Shown here: positions 19,479 to 28,373 of the stretch, in pieces
How the letters are laid out: each line of letters begins with the position of its first letter
Numbering within the stretch: position 1 is the stretch's first letter
From: an uncultured Bacilli bacterium
GTDB lineage: Bacteria > Bacillota_I > Bacilli_A > RF39 > UBA660
Assembly (NCBI GenBank): GCA_904420615.1
Contig: CAJFVY010000029.1
Span: 1-40,526, forward strand
Direction: 5' to 3'
DNA length: 40,526 nt
The notes under the pieces: generated by a model
Databases searched by the model: none
Told to the model about the DNA's origin: nothing
Seen by the model: the letters and a program-made list of their open reading frames with translations, nothing else
Translations under genes and position numbers: made by a program

Positions 19479-20248
19479 TTTTTTTCTCCTTTATTACTTC
19501 TTTTATTTTCTTCTAACTTTTGTCTAATTTTACAGCAAATAATTTCATTTTCTTGCAATAACATATCACATTCAGTTGGATCTTGAACGATCTTCTTTAA
19601 TTGCCTATATTCATCACTTGTGGTTCTACTTCTATTGATTACTTCTTTTTGATCTATTAAAGCATTATCATCTTTTTTCATTCTAGCTTGCATAACATAA
19701 ACTATATTATTAGATAAAACTCTATAAATAAGTCTTATTTTAAATTCTTTAATTTCATATAACCCAAACATTTTTTTATTATTAGTAAGTTGTCTAACTT
19801 TTTCTTTATTGGATTTCATTTCACCAAATTCTAAAAAATCTAAAGCTGATAGAACTTTACCATAATATTCAGGAGGAATATCTTTCAAGTCTCTTTCTAA
19901 AAAAGTTTCTCCATAAGTCGTCTTTGCAAAAACTAAACGTCTCTTAGAATAAGTAGCCTGATTAACTAGATTATCATCAGCAAGTTGTTTTTTAACGTTT
20001 TCTACTTCACTTTTACATAATTCTATTTTTTCTTGTAATTCTCGAATAATTTCTAAAGCTTCTTTGTCATTTCCTAATGTTTGATACTCCATACATTCTT
20101 CCACTAATCTTGATATAATTCCTTCCATCAGCGGAAAAAAGTTTTGATATTCTGGAGTTGGTAAAGCCTCTAATACATCTTTTTTATCTTGTAATAAAAC
20201 AATTACATCATAATAACTATCTCTATGTTCCTTTAATTGTTCATCCAT
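19475..20248 (-). CDS. RelE-superfamily toxin-like protein with long helical N-terminus
   Basis: About 257 residues from the ATG at 20248 (weak AGAAGTG site; the in-frame ATG at 20293 has none). Residues about 1-125 are charged and helical, probably coiled coil (EIIRELQEKIELCKSEVENV). The C-terminal part has LKDIPPEYYGKVLSAL and MFGLYEIKEFKIRLIYRVL, then IVYVMQARMKKDD. This is the strand pattern of RelE/HigB/Gp49-type mRNA interferases (G-L-x-E-h-K...R-h-h-Y-h...KK). Stand-alone toxins have about 90-120 residues, so the extension is unusual. It precedes and overlaps a small partner gene. Toxicity is inference. Confidence 0.6.
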   Translation of the reverse strand: MDEQLKEHRDSYYDVIVLLQDKKDVLEALPTPEYQNFFPLMEGIISRLVEECMEYQTLGNDKEALEIIRELQEKIELCKSEVENVKKQLADDNLVNQATYSKRRLVFAKTTYGETFLERDLKDIPPEYYGKVLSALDFLEFGEMKSNKEKVRQLTNNKKMFGLYEIKEFKIRLIYRVLSNNIVYVMQARMKKDDNALIDQKEVINRSRTTSDEYRQLKKIVQDPTECDMLLQENEIICCKIRQKLEENKRSNKGEKK

Positions 20249-20366
20249 ATAAAATATCACTTCTCTATCTATATTAAATTTTTTTATATACATATTATGA
20301 TTTACTATGTATGATTTTCTACTAATTATTTTGTTAATTCAATTAGCATTATCATAACCTAATTTC

Positions 20367-20518
20367 TTATCTTGTTCTATGATTTACATTCTCTACATCC
20401 TCTAACGTTTTTTGTTCTTTTTCTAAATATAAATTATAACTCTTTTTTATTTTATACAAGTCATAAATAACCAATTTCAAATTTGCTTTGTCAGCTTCTT
20501 CTTTAGCATCATTTATTT
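20367..20518 (-). pseudogene. Out-of-frame C-terminal tail of the KilA-N gene
   Basis: After the KilA-N stop (TGA at 20509-20511) a neighbouring frame is open for about 49 codons, reading INDAKEEADKANLK, then IYDLYKIKKSYNLYLEKEQK, to a TAA at 20367-20369. Dropping one A from the AAAA run near 20518 joins it in frame and makes a protein of about 337 residues with a charged helical end. Suggests a recent frameshift in a phage-derived gene or a sequence error. Confidence 0.45.
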
Positions 20519-21381
20519 TCTATTAACTTATTCTTACAATTAGTATCAATAGTTTGAATCCTCACAATATTATTGTCATTTTTTAATATTTCTATTTCTC
20601 TAATAGCATTATTATTTAACTTTTCAAGCCTTTCTTTTTGACTAATTCCATTTTCTATCATATTACTATTTAATACTTCCAAATTACTTAATATAACTAA
20701 ATGTAAAATGTCTGTATGATCTCTTATATTTCCTTCTAAGTTTGGATTTTTTTCTCTCCACTCTCTAGCTGTCATGCCAAAAAGAGCAACATTTATAACA
20801 TCAGCTTCATTTGCATATACAAATTTTTTCTGTTTTTCTGTAAGTTTTGGAACAATATATTCTTTTATACTATCAGTATGTATTCTATAGTTAGTTTTAG
20901 ATAAACTTCTTCTAACAGACCACTCAATTTCTCTTTGATAACTCTCATTATATTTTAATCTTTTAAACTCTTTAATCAAATACAATTTAAACAAATTATC
21001 AATCCAAGAAGCAAATTCTAGTGCTATATCAGAATGGGCAAATGTACCTATACTATATTTCCCTTTACTAGGAATTAAACCTTTAGCGCCCACTCTTGTA
21101 CACCACTGACTTGGAGTCATTGTAAAAGATCTTTTGGGGGCCTCGCTTTTAATTCGGCTGAATTCCGCCAAATTAAAATTTTCATTACTTAATTCTTCCC
21201 AAAGGCCTAAAAATTCTATAGTATCATAATTACTTAACCATTTTTTTATAACATCTGAAGGTTCTTTAGGATTTTTATAGCGGGCTAAATCAGTAAGCGA
21301 AATATAATCTTCATTATCTACTCGCATCACTCTAATCTCATTATCATTAACATTCATAATAGTTGTAGCTTTCGTATTCAT
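20509..21381 (-). CDS. KilA-N domain protein (phage-derived), probably C-terminally frameshifted
   Basis: 290 residues. The KilA-N DNA-binding domain covers about residues 10-120: YISLTDLARYKNPKEPSDVI, WLSNYDTIEFLGLWEEL, GLIPSKGKYSIGTFAHSDIA, LEFASWIDNLFKLYLIKEF. The rest is helical. Such proteins are typical of phages and mobile islands and probably bind DNA; exact function unknown. A strong SD AAAGGAG precedes the ATG. It lies beside the toxin-like pair, and both look accessory. The frame breaks near the end (see 20367-20518). Confidence 0.9.
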   Translation of the reverse strand: MNTKATTIMNVNDNEIRVMRVDNEDYISLTDLARYKNPKEPSDVIKKWLSNYDTIEFLGLWEELSNENFNLAEFSRIKSEAPKRSFTMTPSQWCTRVGAKGLIPSKGKYSIGTFAHSDIALEFASWIDNLFKLYLIKEFKRLKYNESYQREIEWSVRRSLSKTNYRIHTDSIKEYIVPKLTEKQKKFVYANEADVINVALFGMTAREWREKNPNLEGNIRDHTDILHLVILSNLEVLNSNMIENGISQKERLEKLNNNAIREIEILKNDNNIVRIQTIDTNCKNKLIENK

Positions 21382-21386
21382 ATGGA

Positions 21387-21476
21387 TTAACTCCTTTCAA
21401 TTATGCAATTTTTTATCGTTTCTAATACTTTAGTCCTAAGCGCTGTTGCAAGGATTGCAATATCTTTTTCATTCAT
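21387..21476 (-). CDS. Small ORF (29 aa) just upstream of the KilA-N gene
   Basis: ATG at 21474-21476, stop TAA at 21387-21389, reading MNEKDIAILATALRTKVLET then IKNCIIERS. The stop lies inside the spacing of the KilA-N ribosome site, so a ribosome could pass on directly. Only a weak GAAAG precedes the ATG. Composition looks like a small amphipathic helix. It may be a short phage-type peptide or leader; I am not sure it is translated. Confidence 0.35.
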   Translation of the reverse strand: MNEKDIAILATALRTKVLETIKNCIIERS

Positions 21477-21707
21477 AAATATTCTTTCAATTTACTAATT
21501 ACTAAAATGTTAAACAACAGAGATCGTCAAAAGAAATTTTATTAGATCTTTTTTTAAACTTTTAGAATCAGTTTTCTATGATCTTATCATCATCCAATAA
21601 TATATTATTTATATTTCTTTATAAATAAATTAAAAATGTATTTACACATAAACAGTATTTTTTCTTTAATTCTATCCTATTAATATTATACGACAAAAAA
21701 TATCTTC
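21477..21707. other. Non-coding stretch between KilA-N and the rRNA methyltransferase
   Basis: No gene seen on either strand. It is AT-rich. It would hold the promoter of the KilA-N unit (TTGACG near 21525 on the minus strand, with no convincing -10 box). No clear terminator hairpin for the methyltransferase gene. Confidence 0.4.
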
Positions 21708-22901
21708 TTATTTTTTTACTAATAGTAATACACATTCTACATGATAGGTATTGGGAAATTCATCAATTATTTTAATATCATGTAAGTTATAAAGACTTGA
21801 GAATAAATTAAGATCACGTGCGAGAGTCATAGGATCACAAGATACATAAATAATGGCTTTGGGTAATAAATCTATAATTTTTTTTATTACTAAGGACAAT
21901 AAACCTGCTCTTGGGGGATCAACAATAATAGTATCAGGGCTAGCTTTATATCTAGTTAAAAAACGTCCTACATCATCATGGTAAAAAGAAACATTTGTAA
22001 TACCATTTAGTTTTTTATTATCATTAGCATTTTCTATTGCTTCTTTAACAGTTTCTACCCCAATTACATTTTTAGCATAAGGTGCAACTAATAGACTCAT
22101 CGTTCCAGTACCGCAATAAAGATCGTATAAAAGATTAGGCTTTAACATTTTTACCTGTTCTAATACTTGTTTATATATTTCATTTACACCAATAGTATTT
22201 ACTTGAAAAAAAGAATCTTTGGAAACATAAAAAGAATGATCCAAAATAGTTGCTTGCAACCTTTTCTTCCCACTTAATAATTCATTATTGTAATATAAAG
22301 ATGAAACAAAAGAGGCAAAGAATTTTAGGATAACATCTTTATCTTCTTTTCCTTTTAAACTAAGCATAATTTCTTCTTTAAAAATACGAATCATAGCTTC
22401 TTCTAATGAAGAATGTGTTTCTATAAACTTCCTTAATTTTTCAATAATAGGATTCATTTTAGGATCTAGTAAAGCACATTCTTTTATATCAATAATTTCA
22501 TTTGTTCCCTCTTTATAATAACCTAAAAAAGATCCCTTAATATGAAAAATAACTTTATTTCGATATCCTTTTTCTTTAGTAGGAATGATTTTAGGCATAG
22601 ATATTTGGTATGGTGTATAACGATTGATAATATCTTGTACTTTCTTCTTTTTAAATTCTAATTGTTCTTTTATTGTTAAATGTTGTAAGTGACAACCACC
22701 ACACTCATAATAATATGGACAAAAAACAGAATCTTCTATCACAGGATTTACTACTCTTGCAAGATCATAATTCTTTTTACTTTTTATAAATTCTATTTCT
22801 ACTAACTTTTCTTTTTTAGCTTTCGGTACAAAAATAACTTTACCATTTTCTTTCGCAATTCCTCGTCCTAAATGATCATAATCTATAATTTTTACTTTCA
22901 T
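21708..22901 (-). CDS. rlmD: 23S rRNA m5U methyltransferase, RlmD/TrmA family
   Basis: SAM-dependent enzyme that methylates uridine in rRNA (or tRNA). 397 residues. A short N-terminal TRAM-like segment precedes the iron-sulfur site: Cys61, Cys67 and Cys70 in CPYYYECGGCHLQH plus a later cysteine (KECALLD). The SAM loop is DLYCGTGTMSLLVA, the Asp motif VDPPRAGL, and the nucleophilic Cys is in IYVSCDPMTLARDL. The Fe-S cluster points to RlmD/RlmCD rather than TrmA. The protein is slightly short because the TRAM domain is reduced. SD AGGTGA. Confidence 0.9.
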   Translation of the reverse strand: MKVKIIDYDHLGRGIAKENGKVIFVPKAKKEKLVEIEFIKSKKNYDLARVVNPVIEDSVFCPYYYECGGCHLQHLTIKEQLEFKKKKVQDIINRYTPYQISMPKIIPTKEKGYRNKVIFHIKGSFLGYYKEGTNEIIDIKECALLDPKMNPIIEKLRKFIETHSSLEEAMIRIFKEEIMLSLKGKEDKDVILKFFASFVSSLYYNNELLSGKKRLQATILDHSFYVSKDSFFQVNTIGVNEIYKQVLEQVKMLKPNLLYDLYCGTGTMSLLVAPYAKNVIGVETVKEAIENANDNKKLNGITNVSFYHDDVGRFLTRYKASPDTIIVDPPRAGLLSLVIKKIIDLLPKAIIYVSCDPMTLARDLNLFSSLYNLHDIKIIDEFPNTYHVECVLLLVKK

Positions 22902-22972
22902 TTTTTAATCACCTATTAAATTAAGTATAATGATTTTTCTTAAATTTGTACATATTAAAAATGGAGGTACAT

Positions 22973-24394
22973 ATGGAAATCATTGAAAAGCTAAAAGAAA
23001 AATTACAAATGAATGGCGATTTTATTTTTCGTGACTTAACTATAAATGGTATTAAAATCTATCTAATCCAAAACGAAGTGTTATGTAGTAGTACTTATAT
23101 TAATCATTATATCTTAAAAGCAATTACTACTCTTCCTTTAACGAATGAGAATAAGGAGGCGTTACTCTACGATTTATTACCAGATAATTCTGTAATCAAA
23201 ACAGAAAAATTAGAAGAGATGCTTGATTATTATTATAAAGGTTTTGCTCTTATTGTATATGATGAAAATAAGGCACTTGCCATTGAAGCTAAGGCTAGCC
23301 TAGATCGTGGTATTAGTAATAGTTCAAGCGAAAGTACTGTTAGAGGTAGTAAGGATTCTTTTAATGAAAATTTTAATACTAATGTTGGTTTAATTAGGAG
23401 AAGATTACGTAGTGAAAATTGTATTATGGAAAGTTTATTTATTGGCAAAGAAAGTAGAACTAAGGTTGGTATCATGTATATGGATACTATTGCTTATCCT
23501 AGTAATGTTGATAAAGTTAAAGAAAAGATGCAAAAAGTAGATATTGATGGTGTATTAGATAGTGGCTTTTTAAAAATGTATCTTGAGAAAAAAAGTAATC
23601 TTTTCTTTCCTACTGTTATGGCTACAGAACGACCTGATCGTGTAAGTCAAGCTCTTTTAGAAGGAAAAATCGCTATTGTAGTTGATAATTCGCCTTATGT
23701 TTTAATTACTCCAACCTTTTTCATTGATTACTTACATACTCCTGATGATTACTATCAGCGTGCTCTTAATATTTCCTTTATTAGAATTATTCGTTTTTTA
23801 GCTTTTCTTGTGGCTATTTTTACACCAGCTCTTTATATTGCTACTACTACACACAATCAAGGTGCATTACCCCTTGACCTATTATTAAATTTTGCCTCTC
23901 AAAGAGAAAGTGTCCCTTTTTCGCCCTTAGTAGAGGCTTTATTCATGAGTATTGCCTTTGAAATCTTAAGAGAAAGTGATATTAGAAAACCTGCTGCTAT
24001 GGGAAGTGCTGTTTCCATATTAGGGGGACTTATCTTAGGAGAAGCTGCCGTCTCGGCTGGAATTATTTCACCGATTATGATTATTGTCATTGCTATATCA
24101 GCAATATCAGGTCTTGCTTTTTCTTCTATGGAAATGATCGCTGCCCTTAGATTCTTACGCTTTATCATGATGTTTTTAGCTATGTTCTTTGGTTTATTTG
24201 GTATTTATTGTGGTGGTATTTTTATCTTAGCTATGTTAACAACAACCTCTACTTTAAACCTTCCCTACTTTGCCCCATTCACCCCATTCATCAAGAGTGA
24301 ACTAGAAGATGCCTTAGTAAAGTTTAAAAATAAAAAAATTAAAAAACGGAATCCATTACTTACTAAAAATATCGTTAGAGGGAGGGAAAAATGA
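22973..24394 (+). CDS. gerAA: Spore germination protein, GerA/GerKA family
   Basis: Subunit A of a germinant receptor in the spore inner membrane. 473 residues from the ATG at 22973 behind GGAGG; a further 9 in-frame codons upstream lack support. The N-terminal soluble domain (to about 235) includes the conserved DNSPYVLITPTFFIDYL and LHTPDDYYQRALNISFIRI. Four or five membrane helices follow (LVAIFTPALYIATT, ESDIRKPAAMGSAVSILGGL, GEAAVSAGIISPIMIIVIAI). It overlaps the GerC gene by 4 bases (ATGA). Confidence 0.93.
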   Translation: MEIIEKLKEKLQMNGDFIFRDLTINGIKIYLIQNEVLCSSTYINHYILKAITTLPLTNENKEALLYDLLPDNSVIKTEKLEEMLDYYYKGFALIVYDENKALAIEAKASLDRGISNSSSESTVRGSKDSFNENFNTNVGLIRRRLRSENCIMESLFIGKESRTKVGIMYMDTIAYPSNVDKVKEKMQKVDIDGVLDSGFLKMYLEKKSNLFFPTVMATERPDRVSQALLEGKIAIVVDNSPYVLITPTFFIDYLHTPDDYYQRALNISFIRIIRFLAFLVAIFTPALYIATTTHNQGALPLDLLLNFASQRESVPFSPLVEALFMSIAFEILRESDIRKPAAMGSAVSILGGLILGEAAVSAGIISPIMIIVIAISAISGLAFSSMEMIAALRFLRFIMMFLAMFFGLFGIYCGGIFILAMLTTTSTLNLPYFAPFTPFIKSELEDALVKFKNKKIKKRNPLLTKNIVRGREK

Positions 24395-25404
24395 AAAAGA
24401 TAATAGCTTTAATCGTGATTATCCTATTATTTACAGGATGTACGAAATATACTGAAATTAATAATCTTGCCATTGTGGATATGATACTTTTAGAAAAACA
24501 AGAAGATCAATATATTTTAAATATTACAACAGTAAAAGGGCAAAAAGAAGAAAATGACACCGGTATTAAACATCAAACTTATCACATTGAGGGAAAAAGT
24601 TTAGGTGAAGCATTTAATAAAGCTGAACAACTAGATAACAAAAAAACTTATTATGAACATTTAGCACTTATTATTATTCATGATTCACTACTACAAGAAG
24701 ATGCGATAAATATTCTTGATTTCATTAAGAATCAGTTTCCTAAAACAAATTACTTAGTCTTGGGTACTACTTCTTCTACTACTCTAATTAGTAATCAATT
24801 TAAAGGTCACCAAGATATTGAAAAGTTTATCAAAAAAGAACAGTTAGAAAATGCTACTATTGCTCCTCTTACCTTTGATCAAATTTATAAAGCAACTCTT
24901 GATAAAGAACATGATAGTTTTATTCCCATGATTCGTTATCAAGAAGAAACACTTTCTGGCGCAGGAATCAAAGTCTTAAAAAATAATACTCTTTATGATC
25001 AAAATATGAGTAAAATCAATTACTTATTAAATAATAATGTAAATCAAATACCTATGACTTTAGAAAAAGATAATAAAAGTTACTTTATCAACTTTGATCA
25101 TCTTAATGTTACAACTTCTTTTCGTAAGGATACTTTTACTATTACTATAACCGGTGATTTACAAAGTAGTGATGTTACTAAAAAAGAACAAGAAGAGATG
25201 GAAGCATTATTAAAAGAACAACTAAAAAAAGAAATAACAACCTTTATTGAAATGGAGCAAAAAGAAAGTATTAGTACTACTAATTTAAAAAATCTTGTCT
25301 ATCTAAAGATGGGTAATAAAGAAAAACTAGATACTACTTATCAAAAAAGTAAGCTAAATATTAAAATAAATACAACATGGAAAGGAGAAACAATCGATGA
25401 CTAA
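24391..25404 (+). CDS. gerAC: Spore germination lipoprotein, GerAC/GerKC family
   Basis: Lipoprotein subunit C of the germinant receptor. Signal peptide with lipobox LLFTGC (Cys17 modified). 337 residues: the family's first domain includes YTEINNLAIVDMILLEK and YYEHLALIIIHDSLL; the second the IKVLKNNTLYD segment and the C-terminal alpha/beta part ending TTWKGETIDD. Conserved sequence is weak, as usual for GerC, but the start, size and place between A and B subunits identify it. Overlaps gerAA by 4 and gerAB by 8 bases. Confidence 0.85.
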   Translation: MKKIIALIVIILLFTGCTKYTEINNLAIVDMILLEKQEDQYILNITTVKGQKEENDTGIKHQTYHIEGKSLGEAFNKAEQLDNKKTYYEHLALIIIHDSLLQEDAINILDFIKNQFPKTNYLVLGTTSSTTLISNQFKGHQDIEKFIKKEQLENATIAPLTFDQIYKATLDKEHDSFIPMIRYQEETLSGAGIKVLKNNTLYDQNMSKINYLLNNNVNQIPMTLEKDNKSYFINFDHLNVTTSFRKDTFTITITGDLQSSDVTKKEQEEMEALLKEQLKKEITTFIEMEQKESISTTNLKNLVYLKMGNKEKLDTTYQKSKLNIKINTTWKGETIDD

Positions 25405-26275
25405 TCGTAATGTAGGATTATTACAATTATTTTCTTTAACCTTTTTCTTGAGTCATTTCTTTTTTCTCTTCTATGGAGGTAATATTATTAAAATTAGTGG
25501 AAGTGATACAATTTTTTCTTGTCTATTGGGTACATTTTTAAATATTTTTCTCTTTTCTATTCTATTACGAATTAGAAAACATAAAAAAACAAAATCAAAA
25601 AATAAAGTGCTCGCTATTGCAATAGCACTCATCATATTAGTAACTATTTTTTTAGTAGCAAATGACACAACTTATTTTGTAATACATCACTATCTAGAAA
25701 ATGGAAATTATTTTTATATTTTCTTATTACTTCTTATTTGTGCTTATATTATTTCTAAACGAAACATGGATAGTGTTGCTTCTCTTGCTCTTTTACTATT
25801 CTTTCTTTTTGTACCATCTTTCATCTACAATATGATTGGTTCTATTAATATCTTAGATCTATCTTATTTAAAGCCTCCTTTTGATAGTTCTTTCGCTAAT
25901 GTAATAAAAGGTGCTTTACTATTTTCTTTTTATACTCTACTACCTCTTCTTTTATTGTTATTTATTCCCTATGATCAAGTAGATCAAAAAGAAAAACAAC
26001 ATAAATATCTTCATTTAGGTTTAATCATTAGTAATATTGTTACGATTATTAGTTTTATGATGATTGGTCTTGGTCCTAGTTTTGTTTTAGCTAGTACTTA
26101 TCAATATCCTTATATGGTTGTGATTAATAAAATATCTGGTTTCTTAGTATTTAATCGTTTAAATTATATTTTTTCATTATATCTTTTATTTGATGCAACT
26201 GTTTTACTAGGATTATTATTTTCTATTTTGAAAAAAGAGGGCGAAAATTGGCGGTTATTTAAAAAGTCTCAGTAA
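25397..26275 (+). CDS. gerAB: Spore germination protein, GerAB/GerKB-type permease
   Basis: Membrane subunit B of the receptor, an APC-type transporter relative that binds the germinant. 292 residues, with about 8-9 hydrophobic helices; the usual family length is near 360, so this one is short by about two helices at the expected N-terminal FFFLFYGGN region onwards. Segments such as GLLQLFSLTFFLSHF and SFYTLLPLLLLLF are visible; sequence is otherwise diverged. Identified mainly from its position as third gene of a gerA-gerC-gerB operon. Ends in a terminator. Confidence 0.75.
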   Translation: MTNRNVGLLQLFSLTFFLSHFFFLFYGGNIIKISGSDTIFSCLLGTFLNIFLFSILLRIRKHKKTKSKNKVLAIAIALIILVTIFLVANDTTYFVIHHYLENGNYFYIFLLLLICAYIISKRNMDSVASLALLLFFLFVPSFIYNMIGSINILDLSYLKPPFDSSFANVIKGALLFSFYTLLPLLLLLFIPYDQVDQKEKQHKYLHLGLIISNIVTIISFMMIGLGPSFVLASTYQYPYMVVINKISGFLVFNRLNYIFSLYLLFDATVLLGLLFSILKKEGENWRLFKKSQ

Positions 26276-26286
26276 GACTTTTTTTT
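26261..26286 (+). terminator. Terminator of the ger operon
   Basis: 9-bp stem AAAAAGTCT / AGACTTTTT, 5-base loop, followed by a T8 run. It overlaps the stop codon of the gerAB gene. Very strong. Confidence 0.95.
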
Positions 26287-26335
26287 ACTTTTCTTTCATA
26301 TAGTTTAAAGAGTTATAGCATGGGAGTGATCGATC

Positions 26336-28243
26336 TTGTTTTTTAAAAATATTGATAAAAGAATTAAATTAGTACTAATTATATTTATCTTATTATTAAT
26401 TATTATTATTTTAAGAGTATTTTATGTTCAGGTGTTTGAATATGATAAATTATCGTCTCTTGCTAGTGATTTATGGAGTCGTAATTTACCCATTGAGGCG
26501 GCAAGAGGAAGAATTTTAGATCGAAATGGAGTCGTTTTAGCGGATAATGAAACGACTACTTCACTTGTATTAATTCCTAATCAAATTACAGATAAAGAAA
26601 CAGCAACAGAAAAACTAGCTGAAATTTTAGGAGTTACTTATGATGAAATGAAAGAACACGTCTATAAAGAAACGTCTATTGAAAGAGTACATCCCGAAGG
26701 AAGAAGATTATCTTATGAGATTGCTGATAAAATAGAGGCTTTAAATTTAGAAGGAGTTTATTTGGTAAAAGAAGCTAAAAGGACATATCCTTATGGAAGC
26801 TTACTAGCACATGTACTAGGTTATGTAGGAATTGATAATCAAGGATTATCAGGACTAGAGTTACAGTATGATGATTATTTGACAGGAAAAGCTGGAGCTA
26901 TTAAGTATTTTTCAGATGCGAAAGGAAATCAATTAGAATTAAATGACGTTTATATTGAACCACAAAATGGAATGGATTTACAGTTAACGATTGATATTAA
27001 TATTCAACAATCATTAGAACGAGAGCTTGATAATGTTGTTAGTATGTTTAATCCTGATATGGCTTTAGCCGTAGTAATGGATCCTAATAATGGAGAAATT
27101 CTAGCTATGAGTTCTAGACCTACTTTTGATCCTAATAATTATCAAGATTACTCGCAAGAAGTATTGAGTCGAAATTTACCTATTTGGGCTACTTATGAAC
27201 CTGGTTCTACGCAAAAAATTATTACTATGGCAGCCTCTGTTGAAGAAAAAGTAATGGATATTTTTAAAGATCATTTTTATGATAGTGGTAGTGTTGATGT
27301 TGATTCTGCTCATATTAAATGTTGGAAAGCTGGAGGTCATGGAGATCAAACTTTTTTACAGGTTCTTCAAAATTCTTGTAACCCTGGCTTTGTCAAGTTA
27401 GGTCAACTACTTGGTAAAGAAAAATTATTTTCCTATCTTGATTTATTTGGATTCGGTAGTAAAACAGGAATTGATCTAAATGGTGAAGGAGAAGGAATTA
27501 TTTTTCCATTATCTCGTGTTGGTAATGTGGAGCTTGCTACTACTGCTTTTGGTCAAGGAATCAGTGTTACGCCAATTCAACAAATTACTGCTATTTCAGC
27601 GGTATTAAATGGTGGTAGTCTTTATACTCCCTATGTATTAAAAAATATTTTAGAGCCAGAAACAGGCAACGTCTTATACCAAAACAATGCTAAATTCGTA
27701 CGAAAAACCATTAGTGAAGAAACAAGTGAAATCATGCGATATGCCCTTGAAAGCGTAGTAGCTTTAGGTGGTGGAAAAGCTGCTTATATTGATGGATATC
27801 GTATAGGTGGTAAGACAGGAACTGCTCAAAAAGTAGAAAATGGTGCTTATTTAGTAAATAATTATATTATGTCCTTTGTAGGAATTGTACCAAGTAATGA
27901 TCCAGAAGCAGTTTTATATATTGCCATTGATAATCCCAAAAATACGGCACTCCTTTCTAGTTATACTACTACTCCTATCGCTAGACGTATTCTTTTAGAT
28001 ATTATTGATGCTTTAGATATAGAAAAACAAGAAGGTGGTATTGAGAAAGATTGGCAATGGGATGATAAAGTCTATTATGAAGTAGCAAATGTAGTAGGAA
28101 AAACACCACAAGAAGCAAAAACACTATTAGAGCACTTTGCCTTAGAATACTCTGGTAGTGGAGATAAGATTATTAGTCAATCACCGGAGGCTGGCACTCG
28201 TCTTGAAGAAGGAAGTACTATTAAATTAATGTTAGGTAATTAG
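26336..28243 (+). CDS. spoVD: Penicillin-binding transpeptidase, SpoVD/PBP2 family with PASTA domain
   Basis: Septal or spore-cortex peptidoglycan transpeptidase. 635 residues; the start is TTG at 26336 behind GGGAGTGA. One membrane helix at about 11-29, then the dimerisation domain with AARGRILDRNGVVLAD. Active-site motifs: Ser291-x-x-Lys294 in YEPGSTQK, Ser-Cys-Asn at 347-349 (QNSCNPGF), and KTGTAQK from 493. A single C-terminal PASTA domain (about 577-635: YEVANVVGKTPQEAKTLL and the ending GSTIKLMLG). SpoVD versus cell-division PBP2X/FtsI cannot be settled from sequence; adjacency to mraY and ftsW fits either. Confidence 0.9.
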   Translation: MFFKNIDKRIKLVLIIFILLLIIIILRVFYVQVFEYDKLSSLASDLWSRNLPIEAARGRILDRNGVVLADNETTTSLVLIPNQITDKETATEKLAEILGVTYDEMKEHVYKETSIERVHPEGRRLSYEIADKIEALNLEGVYLVKEAKRTYPYGSLLAHVLGYVGIDNQGLSGLELQYDDYLTGKAGAIKYFSDAKGNQLELNDVYIEPQNGMDLQLTIDINIQQSLERELDNVVSMFNPDMALAVVMDPNNGEILAMSSRPTFDPNNYQDYSQEVLSRNLPIWATYEPGSTQKIITMAASVEEKVMDIFKDHFYDSGSVDVDSAHIKCWKAGGHGDQTFLQVLQNSCNPGFVKLGQLLGKEKLFSYLDLFGFGSKTGIDLNGEGEGIIFPLSRVGNVELATTAFGQGISVTPIQQITAISAVLNGGSLYTPYVLKNILEPETGNVLYQNNAKFVRKTISEETSEIMRYALESVVALGGGKAAYIDGYRIGGKTGTAQKVENGAYLVNNYIMSFVGIVPSNDPEAVLYIAIDNPKNTALLSSYTTTPIARRILLDIIDALDIEKQEGGIEKDWQWDDKVYYEVANVVGKTPQEAKTLLEHFALEYSGSGDKIISQSPEAGTRLEEGSTIKLMLGN

Positions 28244-28337
28244 TCTAACTCTATCTATTTATCATATATTAGTAACGAAAAGAATTGTCAATCATATTGT
28301 CTAATATGTAAAATTATTTAAGCTTTTTATAAAGGTG

Positions 28338-28346
28338 TGATATAAT
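28338..28346 (+). promoter_or_regulatory. Extended -10 promoter for mraY-ftsW
   Basis: TGATATAAT: a perfect TATAAT (28341-28346) with the TG of the extended -10 class, 28 bp before the mraY ATG. No good -35 is visible, which extended -10 promoters tolerate. Gives mraY-ftsW transcription independent of the preceding PBP gene. Confidence 0.55.
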
Positions 28347-28373
28347 CAATAACAGAAACAGGAGCGTGAAAAC

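Noticed and set aside
22921-22972. Sigma-G promoter for the ger operon
   Set aside because: CATATTA at 22951 resembles a -10, but it is too close to the ribosome site and no -35 lies at 17-18 bp.
23899-24168. 89-codon minus-strand frame in gerAA (and a similar one at 23233-23475)
   Set aside because: Opposite-strand shadows of membrane-helix codons, without SD.
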